Notes: generated by a model from the letters alone, not told the origin. 64,000 nucleotides of DNA from Whalleya microplaca (GCA_022497155.1 MU385784.1:102240-166239), one strand, 5' to 3'; positions 22,574 through 36,217 are shown, numbered from the stretch's first letter. A program made the numbers and translations.

Positions 22574-25500
22574 TTTGTTCGGTTTGAGTTTGCAGACGAA
22601 AGTAGACGATTGAGCTCGAGTAGGGTGGTTTGGCCGTTAGCTGATTCTATGCTGCGTTGAGGTGTTGTAAGTCGTAGTGCGTCCGTTTTGATGAACATCT
22701 AAGACCAAAGCAACACAGCAGCAGACATGGGCAGGTCTTATACGAAACAAATCTCGACTCGGAGATTAAGAAAAGCACGATATGGGCAAGCATATAATCT
22801 GCCAAGGCTCATAAAATAGATTAAGCCCAAAGCTTGACACCTCCTATGTTTCTTGGACAGCCCGAACATGTCGAGTTCGAATGATGCCCTGGTTGAAACG
22901 GACGGGTATGAGCCGAGATGGAACGAGAGTGCGGGGACGATCGTCGTAGCGCATATGCGATGTCGTGTGATCGTGGGGTAGGATGAAGGTACCCAAACAT
23001 ACTATGGTAAGATATGACGCGAGGGACAACCGCTCTAATGATTAATCGGTCGAGCCCGAGGTTATGAGCCTTTAGACTCGCGAGATTGCCGACAACTAGG
23101 CTCGATTGCTTCTAGACTACAGCGGCAGACAGATTATGACACGGCATGGAGCTAACTGCTATTAGAAATGGCCGTTTTCAGAAGAAATAGGTAAGTTTGA
23201 GCGAATCCACGGACTAATGGAAATGGAATATAGTATGGGTATTTCTATGCAGATGTCGAAGCATACTCGTACGAAGCATATTATTACATGGCAATCTAGT
23301 CTTGGCTAAAAACATCTCCATCCAAACATATTCGGCCAGTGGCGTTATGTATGTGTGATGCTTACTGAGTGATTTATCATATTGGCCATATTATGTGCAT
23401 GCACTTGCACAACATATATTATAATCTGACGGGCATCAATATAATACCATGTAGAAGAAGCATTGCCCATCTAGGCATGTTCATCCACGCTGCACGGCAC
23501 GGCATACATCTTGACCGCCAGCGTAAACCCTGTCTAAGGGCATAAGCCAAGACAATCTATTAGACTGCGAGTCTGTAGCATCGTGAAAGCCAAGACGAAG
23601 GTATCCAGGTTGTAGGGTGTGTTGTTCTAATCTGACCTTCTTTAGAGTTTCACAGTGACGCAACGATCACAGGCGGACTCTGAGGCCGTTTTGAGGCAAG
23701 CCGAGGCTTGGAAATAGGTATGCCAAGCTCAGACTAGCTTCTCAAGCTGAACAACTGAACAACGACGGAGCTTACCTATTAATTGCTCACATATATGATA
23801 CACATCGCTGAAGGGCGAGCTTTTGCGCGTTGCTAGCTTGACAATGACCCTGTTCCTCGTTAATTCCCTCATGATACGATGTAGCCTCAAGACACCGATA
23901 CTTCACTTGTGTCTTTGCTATCTACATAGATGAGTATCAAATAGTAGAGCTGTTCTGGTAGTAGGTACCTAACAACGCGCGTACATCATTCTTCTTTGAT
24001 GTTATTTCCGGAAATAGCTTTTACGGTTTGGCATTTTCTTCTACTAGCAACTAGCTGACTGGCTATGAGGCTCTGAGAGAGCCTCATAGGCGAGTACATG
24101 TACCGAAGGAAAGGGGCGTAGATGTCGATGCGAGGTTCAAACATAGCGAAGATCTGATTTTCTATAATTGGTTTATCTCGCGTGCAGATGCAAATAGCTA
24201 AGATGGCGAGCTCTTGTCAAGCTCCACGCGCGTTGAAATCTGCAGAGATACCTACACACCTGCATCATGTATGCCGTTCCATTCGGCAGATATGAGGGAT
24301 TAGGGGCGGGCAGCAGCCAACCAGCTGTCGTTCTAGGGTTGAGACATTAGATTATGTATAGAGGCTGCGTACGCCAACGGGTTATATGAAACTAGGCCCG
24401 TTGTATTGCAGGAGGCAACTGTGATGAACTAGTCTTCGGGTAGCAATGAACAGACAGGTATCAACCAATGAAGACGGACTCTGTACGCACAAGAACGCCT
24501 CATTGTGCCCTCGCCCGAAACATAGAATATAACGTACGGCTCATATAGAGTTGCCAGGTATTAAGCCCTGCCACATCAGCATCAGCTTGGCGCAGCAGCA
24601 TCTGCCCAGTTCAGACGTACCGGTATGCCGGTCGACCGGTGGCTAGATAAGGCTCCCGTTCATACTCATCCCATTATATTTGGGAGGGCGAATTAAAAGA
24701 CCATATGTGGAAACCAGAGGGCGGCGGCAGCACCAACACAAGCTTGTTCCGAGGATCACTGGCAATCCTCGAGCCTCTCCTGTTCTCGGCCATTTTGCTA
24801 TGGTCAGGGCAAGAGAAGAAGTCGGTTTGACGGAGTATCTGTTCCTGAGGTTTGCCAGGATTATGAATCTTATGTAGGTACCTAGTTTCCAATGCATAGA
24901 CGTTTTGATTTATGCAAGTATTCACACGAATGCTGTGATATTTGAGCTATGCATGCGTACCTAGGCAGTACGGGACACTACATAACCAAAGAGTACGCGT
25001 CGTTATCAAACATGAAAGCCTGCGATTAAGCTAACTGCTCACACATAATATAATCAACAGGGCAACATGTAGCTAGTCAACCTCCCTGAGGGAGACATGA
25101 TTCTCAAGCCACATAGCAGGGGAAGCTGACGATACCCGTTCTTACTCTCGCCGTTATGTTCACATGCTATAGATCGAACAGCATATACCAGAGCGAATTT
25201 CCAGCCTGCCTAACAAGGCCAGGCGGCTTACATGCATGCGTAGTGCTACCCAAGCCGAGCGCCATTTGTCTGGAAGGAGTTATGGTTATTTCATCAGCAC
25301 TGGGTACTATTCTCTAAAGATCTTACCATCCTCTAGATATATGTATGAATTACCACTTTAGGTAGTTCCTCCCAACCGGGTCTTCTCTACGGGGGAGAAG
25401 AGCGACATGTCCAGAGTATATCTAGCTAAAGCAGGTAAAGGAAGGTAAGCATTGACTACCTAGTCCTAGTAAGACCAGGCCTGTCGCCATTGGACTCTAG

Positions 25501-25983
25501 AAACGAGGAATGACCCCAACGAAGACAACCAAGCTAGATATGTGTATACCACTGCGAAGTAACAAGTCACCAGAACACCCGAATCTAGAATAAACTTTGC
25601 ATTTCTCTATCATAACGTAATTACTCCCGAGAGATCTTACTCCAGTCACCAAGCTTTTGATCCATATGCTGCTGCTGCTGCTGCTGTGTCTTGGCTCGAG
25701 AGCTATCTCTACACACCTAAGTACTCAGGACACCACCACCACATTTTTGGACATCGCTGCTTTGCTTTGCTTTCCCTTCGCTTCCGTGCCGTAGCATGCC
25801 ACACAGAGAGACAGACCCCCATCCATTTCCGCTTTTGCCAGACGTTATCTCGATCGTAGATCACTACACGTCACCCCTCCCAGCAATAGGCCCCCTGCCC
25901 CCCCCTACGTTGTCCTGGTAAGAATACTATTTTACTCCGTCCGCCTTCTTTCTCGCTCTGCCTATGTACCTCCGTCAGGCGAA
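22574..25983. other. Long intergenic region, no gene seen
   Basis: About 3.4 kb. Contains a (GCT)n run at about 25668-25687. Small ORFs only; no domain, RNA gene or transposon end recognised. Confidence 0.6.
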
Positions 25984-28900
25984 TCAGGCGGCCGCCGTAC
26001 CAATCTTGTTCAACCCCTTAAGAGAACCGAGGCTCAGGGCCAAGCCTTGCGACCTGCTCCTTATGCGGACGAAGCCTGTGATGGGCCCGTCCTCGCCCTC
26101 CATCTCGATGCTCAAGTTTGCCAGCGCGTCCTCGCCTGTGAAGTAGTTAGTTATTCTGTTTAGTGCTCGTAGAAAGTGTTCAGCTTCGAAACTTACCGAA
26201 GACGCTCCTGGCATAGAGGTTGGCACTCAGGAACTGGCAATCGCCCTTCATGCTGGCCTCGGGCGTCAGGCAGTTCATGTTGGTGCAGGCCATCAGCTGC
26301 TCGAGGAACTCGCGGAGGCTCTTGGCCTTGCTGTTGATGTTGACCTTGTTCTCCCACTCGAACTCGGTCCACATGGTGCGGAACTGCGTCTCCGTGCACG
26401 TCGCCGGCTGGATGTAGTCCATAATGTCGACGTGTACGTCGTTGAGTATAACGACGTTGGTGTCGGTGCTGTGGGCGCCGTCGTATACCACGTTGCCGAA
26501 GATGACGCCAGTGTCCGTTGACGAGACCTTGATGGTGCACTGTACGTTGTGGAAGTCGTGCGGGCCCAGATTCTGCGTCGTAGGCCGCTCGACGACCTTG
26601 AGATCACCAAGGGTAGCGAATTCAACGGAGAGATTTTGCAGGGTCTCGGTCGTCTGGTTGACCAGAAGCACGTCTAGGACGATGTCGAACTGGTGCACCT
26701 TGACGTAAGCTTCGGCGTAGACAGGATCGGAGAAACCGGTAAGTTGAACAACACGGCTCAGTTTGGATGATAGATCCTCGGCCGTAGCCTCACCACCAGT
26801 TGCCTTCTCAAGATCAAGCTCGATCTCATCCGCGCCGTCTCCCACGTTCTTCTTGGATAGTTGCCGGATCTGCACGACATCGTCCACTTGGATGGCAGTC
26901 TTGGCCTTCTCAAAGGCCTCCTTGGCAGCCCGCTTCTTCTCCTCATTCTGGACCATAGCCCGGAAAGCCTTTCGCGTATCGTCAAGGAACACCGTGCCGA
27001 GTTCATGCTTTTCGGAGAACTCGGCCAACGACCGGACACAGGACATTATTCTGTCGACGGAATCTTCATCGATGGGTGCCTTGACAAATTGCGATTGGCC
27101 AACGCGTAGGATGGAAATCATGATCAACATAGCCTCAGCCTTGAGAGCATTTGTCCGAGCCTTGTCTGACGAGATCTCGGAATGTCGCATAACAAGTTTG
27201 GTGAGGGTGGCTGAAAGGACAGTAGCCAAATAATAGTCCCCTTCTAGAATCAGTTGTCGCAACGGAGGCTTCTGGGCGGCTTTAACAGCTTCGAGTTTCG
27301 CAGCTGCTGACGCGCTGCTGGTCAAGGCAGTCTCGGTTGCATATGTTCCATCGGCCAGAACTCTTCTGGAACCCGAGGGCGCTGACGGCTTCGAGTGCCC
27401 GTTGACCTGTTCTTTTGCTTTCTCCTCCTCGCCGTCCACATCCTCCAGTAACCGCTGTTCCGAAGCGAGGATGGGGATTTCTCCTAGGCTAGCGCGTATC
27501 CTCTTCCATGCATCTCGAATATCGCTCTCTTCGAGGGAGTACTCGCCAATGATCCAGATGATTCCGCGATAGACCTTACCTGCCCTGACCTCGCCGAGCG
27601 TGTCGACCAGGCGCCTGATGATCGACGGTCGTAGCTTGGGGAACTTCTCGACGACCTCCTTGACAAATGTGATGACATCGACAGCAGCCGTGTTGCTGAA
27701 GTCGGCAATGAAGTCCATCAGCAGACCGACCACGCTGGCTGCAACTTCGGAGAACTTGATGGCGCACTGGTGGATCGAATGAATGAGCAGCTGGCGGTAC
27801 TCTGCGTTCTTCTCGTATTCCTGGTCGACCGATTTGGAGAGCTCCTTCTTGAGTAGCAGGATGACCTCTTCCACGTTTTTACTGGACACCATTTCCAACG
27901 CAATGCTGAGCGCTTTTCGTCGCACATCGATATCGGGACTAGACAACACGCGCAAGATCTCCATGACAAGGTCGTCCAATACGCCTTCGTTCTTTTGTCG
28001 CAATTGGTCTACTCGGTCGAGGACGATGAGCTTCACATTGTTATCGGCTTCTTTAATGGACAGCTCAATGAACTTGGCGGCAGCGGCTTTCACTGCCACA
28101 GGATTGCTCGTCAAAGCGGTCAATGACGAGGCAGCTTCGTAGACGACGGTGGAGGCTCCGGCTTCAAGCAGGTCGAAGATAAGTCTCAGGTATCGTGCCT
28201 ACAGACGTCAATTGCCAATACAGCAGAATATAATCAGATCTACGTACCTTGTGCTGGCTATTCTGAACGGCGTCTTTTCGAATAAACTCTAGCTCGACCA
28301 ATTGCAACAGTTCCTCGGCGTTGGGGATGCCCTCGAAGACGGAACTCAGGTAGATCAGAGCCTTCTCGTGATCAATGCTGGCGAGCGCGGAGAATGCATT
28401 GCGCTTGCAGGTGGCGTCGCTCTCGCCCTCGAGGAAGGCAGCAATCAGATCGGAGGCGTCGGGGATCAGGGACGGCGAGTGTATGAAGATGGAAGAGATG
28501 GCAAAGACGGCGTTCTTCCGGACGTAGGCGTGGCGGTGCTCGAGACACGACCGCGCAGAGGATAGAAGGGGCTCGATCAACTCGGGTTCGCGCAGCTTGC
28601 ACAGGAAGCGCAGGGTGTTCCCTCTAATGTACTCGTTGGGGTGTTGAAGGTCATTTCTAATACCATTACTGGAGCGAAGAGCGTTAGAGTTAGAAAGCTA
28701 GAGTAGCTTATGAATAAGGGGCGAGCTAATAGCTAATACTGACCAGACAAGAATCATCTCTTGCTTCAGCTTGCCGCTCGCGTCGAGCTTGGGGCAGATC
28801 TCGTAGTAGAAGTATAACAGCTTCTTCAGAGGCTTATGCCGCGAAGGCATGACGAATCGGATGATGTGCATGAGGAGCTGGGGCATGGGGTCGCCGTTCA

Positions 28901-29048
28901 GCATGACGGTCAGGATGCGCTTCATGGTGTCGACCTTGGTCTCGTCCGTGCCCTTCTCCAGCTGCATGCGCAGGTCTGACATGCTGGGAACATCGGCGGC
29001 GTTGTCCTGGTGGACCAAGCTGTAGGCATTCTCGAGGAAAGTCGACAT
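25984..29048 (-). CDS. SEC26: Coatomer subunit beta (beta-COP)
   Basis: Four exons, 29048..28744, 28668..28248, 28198..26197, 26135..25984; 959 aa, the expected length. Beta-COP is part of the COPI F-subcomplex that coats Golgi-to-ER and intra-Golgi vesicles. Visible: adaptin-like N-terminal HEAT region (MSTFLENAYSLVHQDN..., LKKLLYFYYEICPKLDASGK, CNGIRNDLQHPNEYIRGNTL reconstituted across intron 1), linker, and the C-terminal appendage (NVVILNDVHVDIMDYIQPA, FRTMWTEFEWENKVN, and the end ITGFVRIRSRSQGLALSLG). The start at 29048 is the first ATG and fits the family. The last exon encodes only 50 residues; reading through its donor would give a false FGKFRS end. Confidence 0.97.
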
Positions 29049-30009
29049 GCTGGGCAACTGGTGCGGCTCTCGACCGCCTAGTCAAGCTGACCGCGTGCGA
29101 ATCGACGTAGAGGAGGGAGAGAGAAAGCGAACGTGATTCAATGTTGAGTATAAAACGTAGATAGTGTGGGTGTCGAGACGAGAGAGGCGGGTTTGCGAAT
29201 ATCGAGTTATCGTCAAGGCAGAAGAACCGAAGAATTGGACAAGAATTGAACGATGTTAGAGCCGTATTTCAACAGACAAGAGGTGGTCTGTAAAGGTCAA
29301 TGCGACTACACATCCCACGGCAAGAAACAGAGGGAATGACGACGGTGTTGGTGTGGGCGAGGGAGGTGGAATAGGTGGTTTATGTGGTCGTATCTCGTCA
29401 GTGTCAGGTAAGTAATAAGTAAATGCGTCCAGGCTGGCCCCAAATATCAAAATGTCCACAGAGATGCCACAAAAGCCACAGCAGGTAATCTGGCCCTCCT
29501 TGACCTGGGCTGGAGCTTTGGTGCGTTAGGCCATTTTGATTGGCCGACGGGTCCCGGTAGCTTAATCCGTCGCCGACTTAGCGAGCCTATCAGCCCCGGG
29601 TCCCCTATCTGGTTAGGTGCATACCTAGTTAGCCAATCTATTACCTAATTCAAGTGTAGGTACCTATGGATGTAGAGTACTAGCCACACTCACGTTTCCG
29701 CCTCATCTGGAACTCTTTCAGTGCATGTGGCTACATGCATAATTGGTCCTGTCTCTGACCGCCTTCAAGGTTAGGTACTTAATGTACATATGTACCTAAT
29801 CACCCTGGGCTATCAGCATTCTGCCTGCCCCGCCAAAACTTTGTAGAGCTGCCCTGCCATTGAAGCTCCGTCGCAACCACCATTCCGCCCTCTGCCTCGT
29901 GTAATTGACCAACGACGAAGACCCTTCCTCTCTCTTCTCTCTCTCCCCTTTTCTTAATAAGACACCAGATACAAGAACATACTACCACCCGCAATCCCCA
30001 TCAGTCACC
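29049..30009. promoter_or_regulatory. Divergent promoter region, beta-COP / Mago
   Basis: About 960 nt with no gene. Carries several TACCTA/TAGGTA half-sites (29,620-29,800) and a C/T-rich tract just before the Mago ATG. Confidence 0.5.
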
Positions 30010-30890
30010 ATGTCATCATCCGGCGAGCCCTTCTACCTGCGATACTAGTACGTTTGTCCCGCCAGCAGCAACATGCGTATGTCCGACTAATACATATCAT
30101 GTATATAGCTCGGGTCACTCTGGCCGCTTCGGTCACGAATTCCTCGGTGGGCCTCTTCTGTCTATTACCTGTGGCACACACAAACCGTGGGATATAGGCA
30201 CACAGGATTGCTGACCCCGCGCGTACATGCAGAGTTCGACTTCCGTGTCGTAGGCGACGGCCGGAGCGCCGTGGCGCGGTATGCCAACAACTCGAACTAC
30301 CGGAACGACAGTCTGATCCGGAAAGAGAGTATGCCTTCCCCTCGCTCGCTCGCTCACTCCCCCCTTGCATCCATCCAGCTGTGGAATCTCGTAGCTCGCA
30401 ACCTGGTCATATACCTGTGTCTGCGTATATATTTATGTCAGAAGAGGGACAGAGCTAATGAGACCCGGCAGTGTGCGTCAGCTCCCTGGTCGTCGACGAA
30501 ATCCGGCGCATCGTCAAGTCGAGCGAGATCATGAAGGAGGACGACGGGAAGTGGCCGCAGAAGAACAAGGATGGGCGGCAGGAGCTGGAGATCCGCCTGG
30601 GCAACGACCACATATCGTTTGAGGTATGGTCTCCCCATTCCCTCGCCTACATTGGCACTACCCATCTATCTACCTCTTCCTTGTTCCTCTCGACAAGGTG
30701 AGACATCAGGGTAGGAACTGACTGGCTGACATCGTCATATGCGCAGACGGCGAAAATCGGCTCCCTGATCGACGTGACGGAGTCCGCCGACCCGGAGGGC
30801 CTGCGCGTCTTCTACTATCTGGTGCAGGACCTGAAGGCACTCGTCTTCAGCCTGACGTCGCTTCATTTCAAGATTAAGCCCATCTCATGA
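30010..30890 (+). CDS. MAGO: Exon junction complex protein Mago nashi
   Basis: Five exons, 30010..30047, 30109..30146, 30233..30328, 30472..30623, 30747..30890; 155 aa. Mago forms a heterodimer with Y14 (RBM8A) in the exon junction complex on spliced mRNA. The whole protein is one conserved domain: [20 protein letters not shown] is assembled from exons 1 and 2, followed by [60 protein letters not shown], and the end [13 protein letters not shown]. Because the exons are short, no single long ORF reveals it. A Mago gene fits an intron-rich filamentous fungus; it is absent from budding yeast. Confidence 0.96.
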
Positions 30891-31365
30891 TCGAGGAGGG
30901 AAGGATGAACGGATCATCATCATTATGTACACGGCACTATAGTCGTGCCTCTACTACGTAATAACTGGAATAATATACCCCCCGGCGCTGTTCGTCATAA
31001 AAAAGGTAAAAGAAAGATGCTATGTTCTCTCGCTCCCCCTAAATCCCCTGTGTTAGAAAACCCCAATATGTACTGTCTCGATAAGTACGTGTGTCGAGAT
31101 GTACCGCTTGCTCGACTGTGTCGTTCTTGTTGAGCTGAAATGTTGCGGCTCCTTTCCGCTGGTGCGAGCAAAGCCGGTATTTGCTCGCTGATATCATAGT
31201 ATGCTTCGCCCCCCAAAAAACCGTCCAAAACAACCAAAATCAACGATTGTATGTCCGCTTCCGTGCCCATGCTATATCTATCCAGTGCGTACCGTCCACG
31301 TGGCCAGCCCTGAATATGAAATCTTATCGTACTTATGTGTAGAGGCAGTTATAGCCATATAAACC
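30891..31365. other. Convergent 3' region, Mago / Vid24
   Basis: About 475 nt of shared 3' flank. Small ORFs only. Confidence 0.6.
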
Positions 31366-32896
31366 TCATCGAAACTCCAAAGCGCCGAAGCAGCCCTTGT
31401 CCTCGACATGTCTGAGTTCTAGTTGCTGGAATCTGCACGATATATCCACGTTAGCTACTTCATCTAGTTATAATGTATATATCGGATGACGGTAATTGAA
31501 GGGGTTAAGAGTAAAAGAAAGAAAGAAACGGACCTCTCGCTCTTGGAGTGAAAGTAAATCCCATTGACGCCGCCCTCCTTCTGATTAAAACAGATATAGT
31601 AGAAGCCCTCGAAGCTGGCGCCGTTGATGGTGCGCACGCGGTGGTCCGGCACCAGGAAGTGCTCCTTCCAGCGCATGAAGATGTTCTCGCGCTGCGTCAG
31701 GTTCGGGATCACGACGGGTCCCTTGCGCACATGCTTAGCGTATTGCCGGAACGCGGTGAACTTGCCCCAATGGTTCAGGTCGATCTTCTCCGTCGCTCCC
31801 CACGAGGGGTGCTGCGTGATGAAGCCGTACTTGCTGCCGATGATCTCGCCCTCGAAGTACGTCGTCAGCGTGGGGTTGTCTTCGGTCAGGCCTGGGTGGG
31901 TTTGCCTCCATGTTAGCTAGCGTGACTCAATTGGGGTTGGGGGACATGGAGAGGGTGAGGGGTTTGTTTGTGGTTGTACAGGACCAAACGAACGGGATGG
32001 GATGAAAATGAAACAGGATGCCAGGACATCGGGAAACTGACCTTGGATCTTGAGATAGCCGCAGAGGAACGACTCCCTGAGGTCCACGTACTTGATCTCC
32101 ACCTGAACTTCGTACACCTGTCGCTCGGACTGTTGTGTGCCGACGAACCTGCTGCCAGGTCGCAGAAAGGACGAGGGCGAGCTCGGCATTATCTATCATA
32201 CTGTCAGCCAAAGCAAGCTCCAAACTATATATACCATCCATGAATGCAGCCGCCGAGGAATTGGGTTTTCGGGCGCATGCAGACACAACGTACCCGCACA
32301 TTAGAGAAATCGTAGCCCATGGACGGCGCAAAGCCGTCCTCCTCTATCCTCCTGCTCGATGATCCACCGTATTCCATCTTGTCGCTGTCTCTGCCGATGG
32401 AGGTAGGCGATGTGAAGCCGTAGCTAGTGCCCTTTCGCAGCGCATGGCTCCGAGCCCCTATTGATCGGCCCCTCGCTATGGCCAACACCTCGTCATCCGT
32501 GTCATCGGGGGGCTTGTTGGCCTGTTCTGGCGTCTGTATCTGCATTGCCGTGGTCAAGGTCGGGATGCTGGCATGCTCAGGTGCCAGAGGCGCGATGCCG
32601 CTTCGCGAATCCGGGCGCGGCGACTCGGTGGCCGATCGCGATCGCGAGTCGGTATCCGTGGCGTCGTGCCCGATTTCGGGATCGGAAGCGGTCAGGGCGC
32701 CCACGCTGGCTGGTTCGGGGGAGAGGGTGGATGTGGGCATGACGACCTCGTCGTGGTCGACGTTCATGTCGAGCCCATCGTCATGCTGGGCATCGGGTCG
32801 CCAAGTGGCATTATTAGAGCGGGCTTCGTCGGGACAGGAGGAGCTGTGCGTTCTCGGGGGCAATTCCGGCGGAGGATTATTAGATGGGGTCGGCAT
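31366..32896 (-). CDS. VID24: GID ubiquitin-ligase substrate receptor Vid24/Gid4
   Basis: Four exons, 32896..32294, 32192..32042, 31891..31534, 31432..31366; about 392 aa. Gid4 recognises Pro/N-degrons of gluconeogenic enzymes and recruits them to the GID/CTLH E3 ligase. The first 200 residues are a disordered Pro/Ser/Asp-rich tail, usual for filamentous fungi. The Vid24 barrel follows: MPSSPSSFLRPGSRFVGTQQ, VEIKYVDLRESFLCGYLKIQ, TTYFEGEIIGSKYGFITQ, GPVVIPNLTQRENIFMRWKE, GASFEGFYYICFNQKEGGVN, and the end LEDKG-like HVEDKGCFGALEFR. All junctions restore these motifs. The start at 32896 is the first ATG and is less certain because the N-terminal tail is variable. Confidence 0.94.
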
Positions 32897-35216
32897 TATG
32901 GTGATATCTAGTGCTGACGCGGGTGACGAAGTAAACCGTCACAGTTAGTCGCCCGTCCCGTAGGTAGATATGTAGATATGTAGGTATGTAGGTATGTAGG
33001 TATGCGGTATGACCTTGGTGGCTTGGCTGCTCGTCAGAACAACGCGATAATGGCGGATGGTGAACGGCGTATGCTGAAAAAGCAGGGGGGGGGAGGAGGA
33101 GGAGATGTGATATATACGAAGGGAAAGATGGCAAAATGCAAAATAAAATAAAGAATTATAATCCGAGGAGAAGCGAAAAAGGAAGAAGGAAGAAAATGGC
33201 AGGGGGAAAGTAGAAAGTTTGGAAACTGGTGATGTCAAACGGAAGATGGGAAAAATGAGCGAAACGAGGCTCGATGGTGGTATGGGAGACAGATAGTGAC
33301 GATACGGGAAACGGGAAACGGGAAAAAGCAGTGCACAGTAGACGGAAATACCTGAAGTCCCTTAATTAATAAAAAAAAGTCGGGTTGCAGAATTTCCTGG
33401 GGGTGGAGGCGCAGTTCTGGCAGTTCAATGGCACCTGAATGGCAGTTATATGTGTCTTACTGCTTACATACATAGGTTTAGTTAGGTAGAGTCCATATAT
33501 ATTGATGTATGAGACAGGGTCTGTTTTATGGGGATTAGGGGATTATTGGATGATTTGAGATGAAGGTAAAAGAGAGCGAGCGAGAGAGAGAGAATGTGTG
33601 TGAGAGTGTGAGAGTGTGTGTGAGTGTGTGAGATATGTCCAGCAGCATTACGTAGGTAGGTATTGTATGTATGTATGTACCTTATTACCTAGATAGGCTG
33701 CTAGGATACATACAGTACATACCTACTCTGACGTCTGATGTTGTCGAGCTGCTGTGTTCAATGTTCCTAGGTACTTAAATAGGTTTCCTAGGCAGGCGGG
33801 CAGGCGGGCAGGCGGGTAGGCAGGTCGGTAGGTAGGGACTAGGTCAGTAAGTAAGGAGCTAAGCTGCTAACGCCGTCACTATATAAAGTTATGTCAAAAG
33901 ACAGTAATACATGACAGCATTTGGAAATTCCTGCATTAGTAATATTGATTATGAATGATTAAGAGAGATGTGATATATGAGCCAGGTAGGAAATTGGAAA
34001 TTCTGCAAGCAACCTAACCTAAAAGTATTGTGATCATTATATGTATTAGACAACCCTTCAAAGTGTTCGCACACTTTGCATCCATCCACACTTATTAGGG
34101 CCAGAACTCTGGATACCTCGGCGCAAATGATATCTCCTGTTCATAGTGCTATACTATTCCGAAGACGAACATGTGGAATTGCGGATCTCACACGAAGCAT
34201 GTCACCTCTCTATGGCTATTCACTGCTGAATTGATGAACACACAGACGCATTCCACCGGTCCATGCTCACCGGTTGGTAGGCTTGGCCCATCCGCTGCCA
34301 CCAAAGTGTACTATCTTTTATGGGCTCATACGCAGCCTACCCAGATAAGTTTGAAGGTTAAATTTCCATGACAGCACAACGCTAATCAGAGTTCGAAGCC
34401 CTCATAGAGCCTCCGAACTTGTGAGACAGCCTTAAGACACGGGGCGGTAAACTATATCGCGGTATGAAATATGCAATATGCAACTAGCCGTAAGACGACA
34501 GGAAAGAAACCTACCTGTCTGCCTGTCTACCTAGTACCTCCTACCTATCACTGATAGGATAGTAGGGCTGCAGCTATATCAGGGTATCTGCTGGTACGAA
34601 GGCTCACAAACAGATCTTGGTAGCACCATCATCCGGCCTGCTGCATGGGAATAGGGTCCCCTGATCCTGGAGAGGGGGCGAAAAGGGAAGCCAAACATAT
34701 CACATATGACTCACTGCCAGGTCATTTCAGGTATTGTGTATCCATAGTACCGTAGGACAAGACGATGAATGTAGCCTCGTTACTACAAGCTATGAACCCT
34801 TTATGTCAGGTCGCGGAATCACCAACGTCGATGAACTTGATGATACTCACGACTGCGCTTGATTAGTCAGCTGCAAAATCAGCCCCTTTTCTGTACGCCT
34901 TAACCCCTAAATCGGAGAGAAAACCTTTCCCACTAGCAACACGAGGCTCTAGCTATCTGACAACAAGAAATCATTGCGATAAATCATTTGCGTAGGTCTT
35001 AATACCTCAAGTATAGTTCATAACAGACACGGTGTCAATAGAGGGCAAAATCACGAGGAGCATACTAGATTATGGCACAATTAGTGTAAGGTGAATCGAG
35101 AGAAGGGTAGATACCCTGTTTTTTATTGATTTTCTATCTCTGTTTTCTGATCATCAACTCTATTCTAAGTACATAAGTTCCGCTAAAAGACAGAACAGCC
35201 TATGCCTTAGATCTAC
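32897..35216. other. Intergenic with microsatellites
   Basis: Long Vid24 upstream region. Repeats: TATGTAGG octamers (32,955-33,005), ACGGGAA heptamers (33,303-33,325), GA and TG runs (33,575-33,632), TGTA run (33,665-33,680) and a GGCAGGC run (33,792-33,825). No gene. Confidence 0.6.
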
Positions 35217-35642
35217 TTAATTCTGGGTTCCTGCGTCACCATGTGTATCACTGGTGGCCGACTTACTGTCAACACCTTCTGTAACCACCGCTGAATCTTT
35301 ATAGACTTGGTTCTCGGCATCCCATTCGAGCGCCAGCTCCCCTGCCTCCATCCCCAACAACTGCCGAGCCAGGAGATTCAGTATGCCTGGGGTGTCAGTC
35401 TTGCGTGCCGCCCAGAGAACCCAAATGTGATCCAAGACCTTGTTCTCGTTGTCATTATGTACGGCCTTGTCACTGGCGATGGGGCATTTGCAGCTAGAGG
35501 AGTGGTTCCATGTGTAAATTAATCCTTTGAGGCCCGCTGGGTCTATATCCTTACTGGCCGATGCGTTGACGTTGCATCCAGACTCGTTTGTTAGGTCGAC
35601 GATATGTTCGTCAGCGTAGTTGTATTGTCCTGTAGAGTTCAT
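35217..35642 (-). CDS. Hypothetical small protein
   Basis: Single-exon ORF of 141 aa from ATG 35642 in a good context (CAAAATGAA). It is Asp/Asn/Ser-rich, has three Cys (one early, two in CKC), no signal peptide or membrane helix, and a helical core (VLDHIWVLWAARKTDTPGIL, then LNLLARQLLGMEAGELALEW). A TATA-like TATAAATA stands about 150 nt before the start on the same strand. No family recognised. Possible lineage-specific gene; could also be a chance ORF. Confidence 0.45.
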   Translation of the reverse strand: MNSTGQYNYADEHIVDLTNESGCNVNASASKDIDPAGLKGLIYTWNHSSSCKCPIASDKAVHNDNENKVLDHIWVLWAARKTDTPGILNLLARQLLGMEAGELALEWDAENQVYKDSAVVTEGVDSKSATSDTHGDAGTQN

Positions 35643-35788
35643 TTTGCTAGATTGGAGTATTACAATCGTCGTGATTTGAGCGAGAGTATGTGAATGTTGA
35701 CTTTGGTTAATGGTTAATGTTGTAATGTTGTAATGAAGTGAGCTTGTGTTTGTTGATATTCGAGGTCAAGTGGGATTTAGACACCAGG

Positions 35789-35796
35789 TATTTATA
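35789..35796 (-). promoter_or_regulatory. Possible TATA box for the 35.2-kb ORF
   Basis: Minus-strand TATAAATA about 150 nt upstream of the ATG at 35642. Confidence 0.35.
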
Positions 35797-36217
35797 TCTC
35801 TAGTGCTAGGTCCATAGATCACCAACCCTTAAGGAAACTGTTTAGGCATAGCACTGAAACAAAGACATTGATTGTTATCTTCCCTTTAAACTATAAGAAC
35901 AATATATTTGTTGTCCACTACATCTTCTTTCAAGCAATAGACCAAAGATTTGACCTTCAGCTGTAATCTCGGCACCTGTAGACTGAGGACAGCCTGCCTA
36001 TAACAAAAACTTTGTTATGGGAGCTGAAATATGATGCAACCCCGATGTTAGGTTGGGTGTGTGAAAGCGATTGTGAAAATTCTTCGTAAGTAATTCTTTG
36101 TAAGTGTATCAAAGTAGAAATGAACCTTAGACCTTAATCTGCTAAGTAGGTGGGAGAGGGTCACAAAAGGAAGCGCAGAACGTCTCGCTGGGATAATGAT
36201 GCTCTCGTTCATCCTCC

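Noticed and set aside
32427..32948. 173-codon plus-strand ORF
   Set aside because: Antisense to the disordered N-terminus of Vid24, whose exons and splice sites are well supported.
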